Assembly (NCBI GenBank): GCA_002400085.1
Contig: DHEX01000047.1
Span: 1 to 5,505 of the forward strand
Reading direction: 5' to 3'
Length of the DNA: 5,505 bases
Source of the DNA: Clostridiaceae bacterium UBA4839
GTDB taxonomy: Bacteria; Bacillota; Clostridia; Clostridiales; Caloramatoraceae
A program made the translations under genes and the position numbers. Shown piece by piece: positions 4,415 to 5,505 of this stretch. The notes beneath the pieces were generated by a model. That model searched no databases and was not told where the DNA came from. It saw nothing but the letters and a program-made list of their open reading frames with translations. How positions within the stretch are numbered: position 1 is the first letter of the stretch; the number at the start of each line of letters is the position of its first letter.

Positions 4415-5505
4415 TTAAAATGGACAGTTGCTTTGATTTTGTTTAATCAATTCTTCTACTTCATCCTGTGGAACAACTCGTCTTGCAAATACCCTATTAT
4501 AATTACAAGTACCACTAAGCAAACCAGAAATATCTCTTACGTCATTCATTGAGAAAATTTCAAGTTCCAAAAGAACCTTGTCGCTTCTTTCATGATTTTG
4601 GCAACATTCTATATTTGCTTTGTCAACTGCATAAAGGCCACCATTACCGCTACCATTATCAGAAGTCTTTGGAACGTTCTCTCCAATCTTCCATACATAA
4701 CTATTGTCATAATAACTTTTTAATGTACCGTCTTCACATTGTCTAACATACTTGTATCTAACCAATGGGAACTTAACAACATCTTCAATGTTTACTTTTT
4801 CATATTTATCAGTGATATTATTAAACTCTCTTAGCTCTCCACGAATTAATCTATACTTTTTATTTTTATATTCAAAATACTTAATCTTTTCATTTAGAAT
4901 TTCATAAATAAAATCGTCCCAATCATCTATCTGATTGTTTTTAGGAAGTACAAAATAGTCCTTATCAAGATTGAGGCACTTCATTTTGTCAATAATCTTT
5001 TCAATACTAAAATCTTCTCCGTCTTTTGGTTCAAGAAGATTATCATAATTTTCTCCGTACATACCACCAATCTGTTCTTTAAGCTGCTCATAATTGTCAA
5101 TATGGCTATTCAGAATTGTTAGCATAACACGAAGATATTCCGCCTTACTAATCGTATATCCCTTGTTCTGATATTTATTAATACGAAGAGCTGAGACAAT
5201 AGGATAAGCAGTGTTTGAATTAAACTTTAATATTTTAGATACATTATGCTTTAGAAAATCCTTATGTAATACAAACTTTTCAGTATCAAAATCAAATGCA
5301 CCCATACAGACAGTAAAATCAAATGTATTAAAAATATCTTCTGCTGTTTGGAAGAATCTAAAATAGATTGCCTGAATTTTAATTTTTCCATACTTGAAAA
5401 AAAATCAGTATCACATTTTTTCGATTGAAATGTTTTCTTTACATCAATATGCGAATTGTTAAAAAATGGTGTCAAATTATTAGTTAATATTTCAACCAAA
5501 CTATC
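4415..5505 (-). CDS. Putative nucleotidyltransferase-like phage protein, frameshifted, N-terminus outside the window
   Basis: Two frames together make one protein. The upstream frame enters at 5505 (reading DSLVEILTNNLTPFF and on to KKCDTDFF) and meets the T-run at 5404-5397. The downstream frame continues FKYGKIKIQAIYFRFF to the stop at 4415 and has TGA at 5407-5405 just before the run. A -1 shift, or one extra T, joins them. Past the join come FNTFDFTVCMGAFDF and YPIVSALRINKYQNKGYTIS, which resemble large-phage proteins predicted as nucleotidyltransferases; their DxDLF-type active site would lie outside the window. The C-terminal part (about 185-296 counted from ATG 5305) carries YVWKIGE, GGLYA and LLELEIF, possibly a second domain. 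ATG 5305 would begin inside the conserved core, so it is not a believable start. Family assignment is from memory of the motif pattern and is tentative; the frame break is directly visible. Confidence 0.65.
5397..5404 (-). other. T8 run at the frame break, possible -1 slippery site
   Basis: In the incoming frame the codons are GAT TTT TTT TCA, which places a T_TTT_TTT heptamer in the register used by -1 ribosomal frameshifting. Slipping back one base gives D-F-F-F-K-Y-G-K and restores the conserved protein. A missing T in the read or a true mutation would look the same. Confidence 0.6.

Noticed and set aside
5400..5410. Reassigned TGA codon as the explanation of the frame break
   Set aside because: The downstream frame has two TGA codons close together upstream of the T-run and no protein-like sequence there, while other genes end at TGA; a shift explains the data better.
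5251..5499. A separate 82-residue protein at the right edge
   Set aside because: Its first part is coding, but past the T-run it reads an AT-rich shadow frame while the conserved protein continues in the other frame. It is better explained as the 5' part of the frameshifted gene.

Overview
This 5.5 kb window is AT-rich and every convincing gene lies on the minus strand, so transcription runs from high to low coordinates. The AGGAG ribosome binding sites, the TTG starts, the low GC content and the gene types point to a phage or prophage of a low-GC Firmicute, probably a Clostridia-type host. I could not run a search to place it more precisely. No structural, lysis or integrase gene, tRNA, rRNA or CRISPR array is visible. 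The content looks like the early DNA-metabolism part of a phage genome.

In transcription order the layout is as follows. (1) 5505-4415: a gene entering from outside the window, resembling predicted nucleotidyltransferase-like phage proteins, with a reading-frame break at a run of eight T (5404-5397). (2) 4357-3584: a beta-type N6-adenine/N4-cytosine DNA methyltransferase. (3) 3552-2740: a D12-class (Dam-like) adenine methyltransferase. (4) 2688-2641: a possible 15-codon leader ORF whose stop overlaps the GTG start of (5) a 47-residue charged protein (2644-2501). That gene in turn overlaps (6) a 65-residue double zinc-ribbon protein (2508-2311). (7) 2267-1152: a 371-residue acidic-tailed protein that may bind single-stranded DNA. 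(8) 1111 to the left edge: a P-loop ATPase of the phage AAA_24/Sak4-like recombination group, still open at base 1.

The last two genes plausibly form a recombination pair (single-strand annealing ATPase plus single-strand binding protein). The two methyltransferases have no restriction endonuclease beside them, so they look like phage self-modification or anti-restriction enzymes.

The most unusual feature is how translation starts. Genes 7 and 8 share a nearly identical 38-base initiation region with a TTG start embedded in an out-of-frame mini-ORF. Both methyltransferases lack ATG, GTG or TTG at the position where family alignment and the ribosome binding site demand a start; AUA fits both. 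The first gene needs a -1 shift at a T_TTT_TTT heptamer. Either this operon relies on weak starts and recoding, or its upstream half is decaying. Leader repeats (AATATTAAAA, ATTTGAT) mark the gene junctions.
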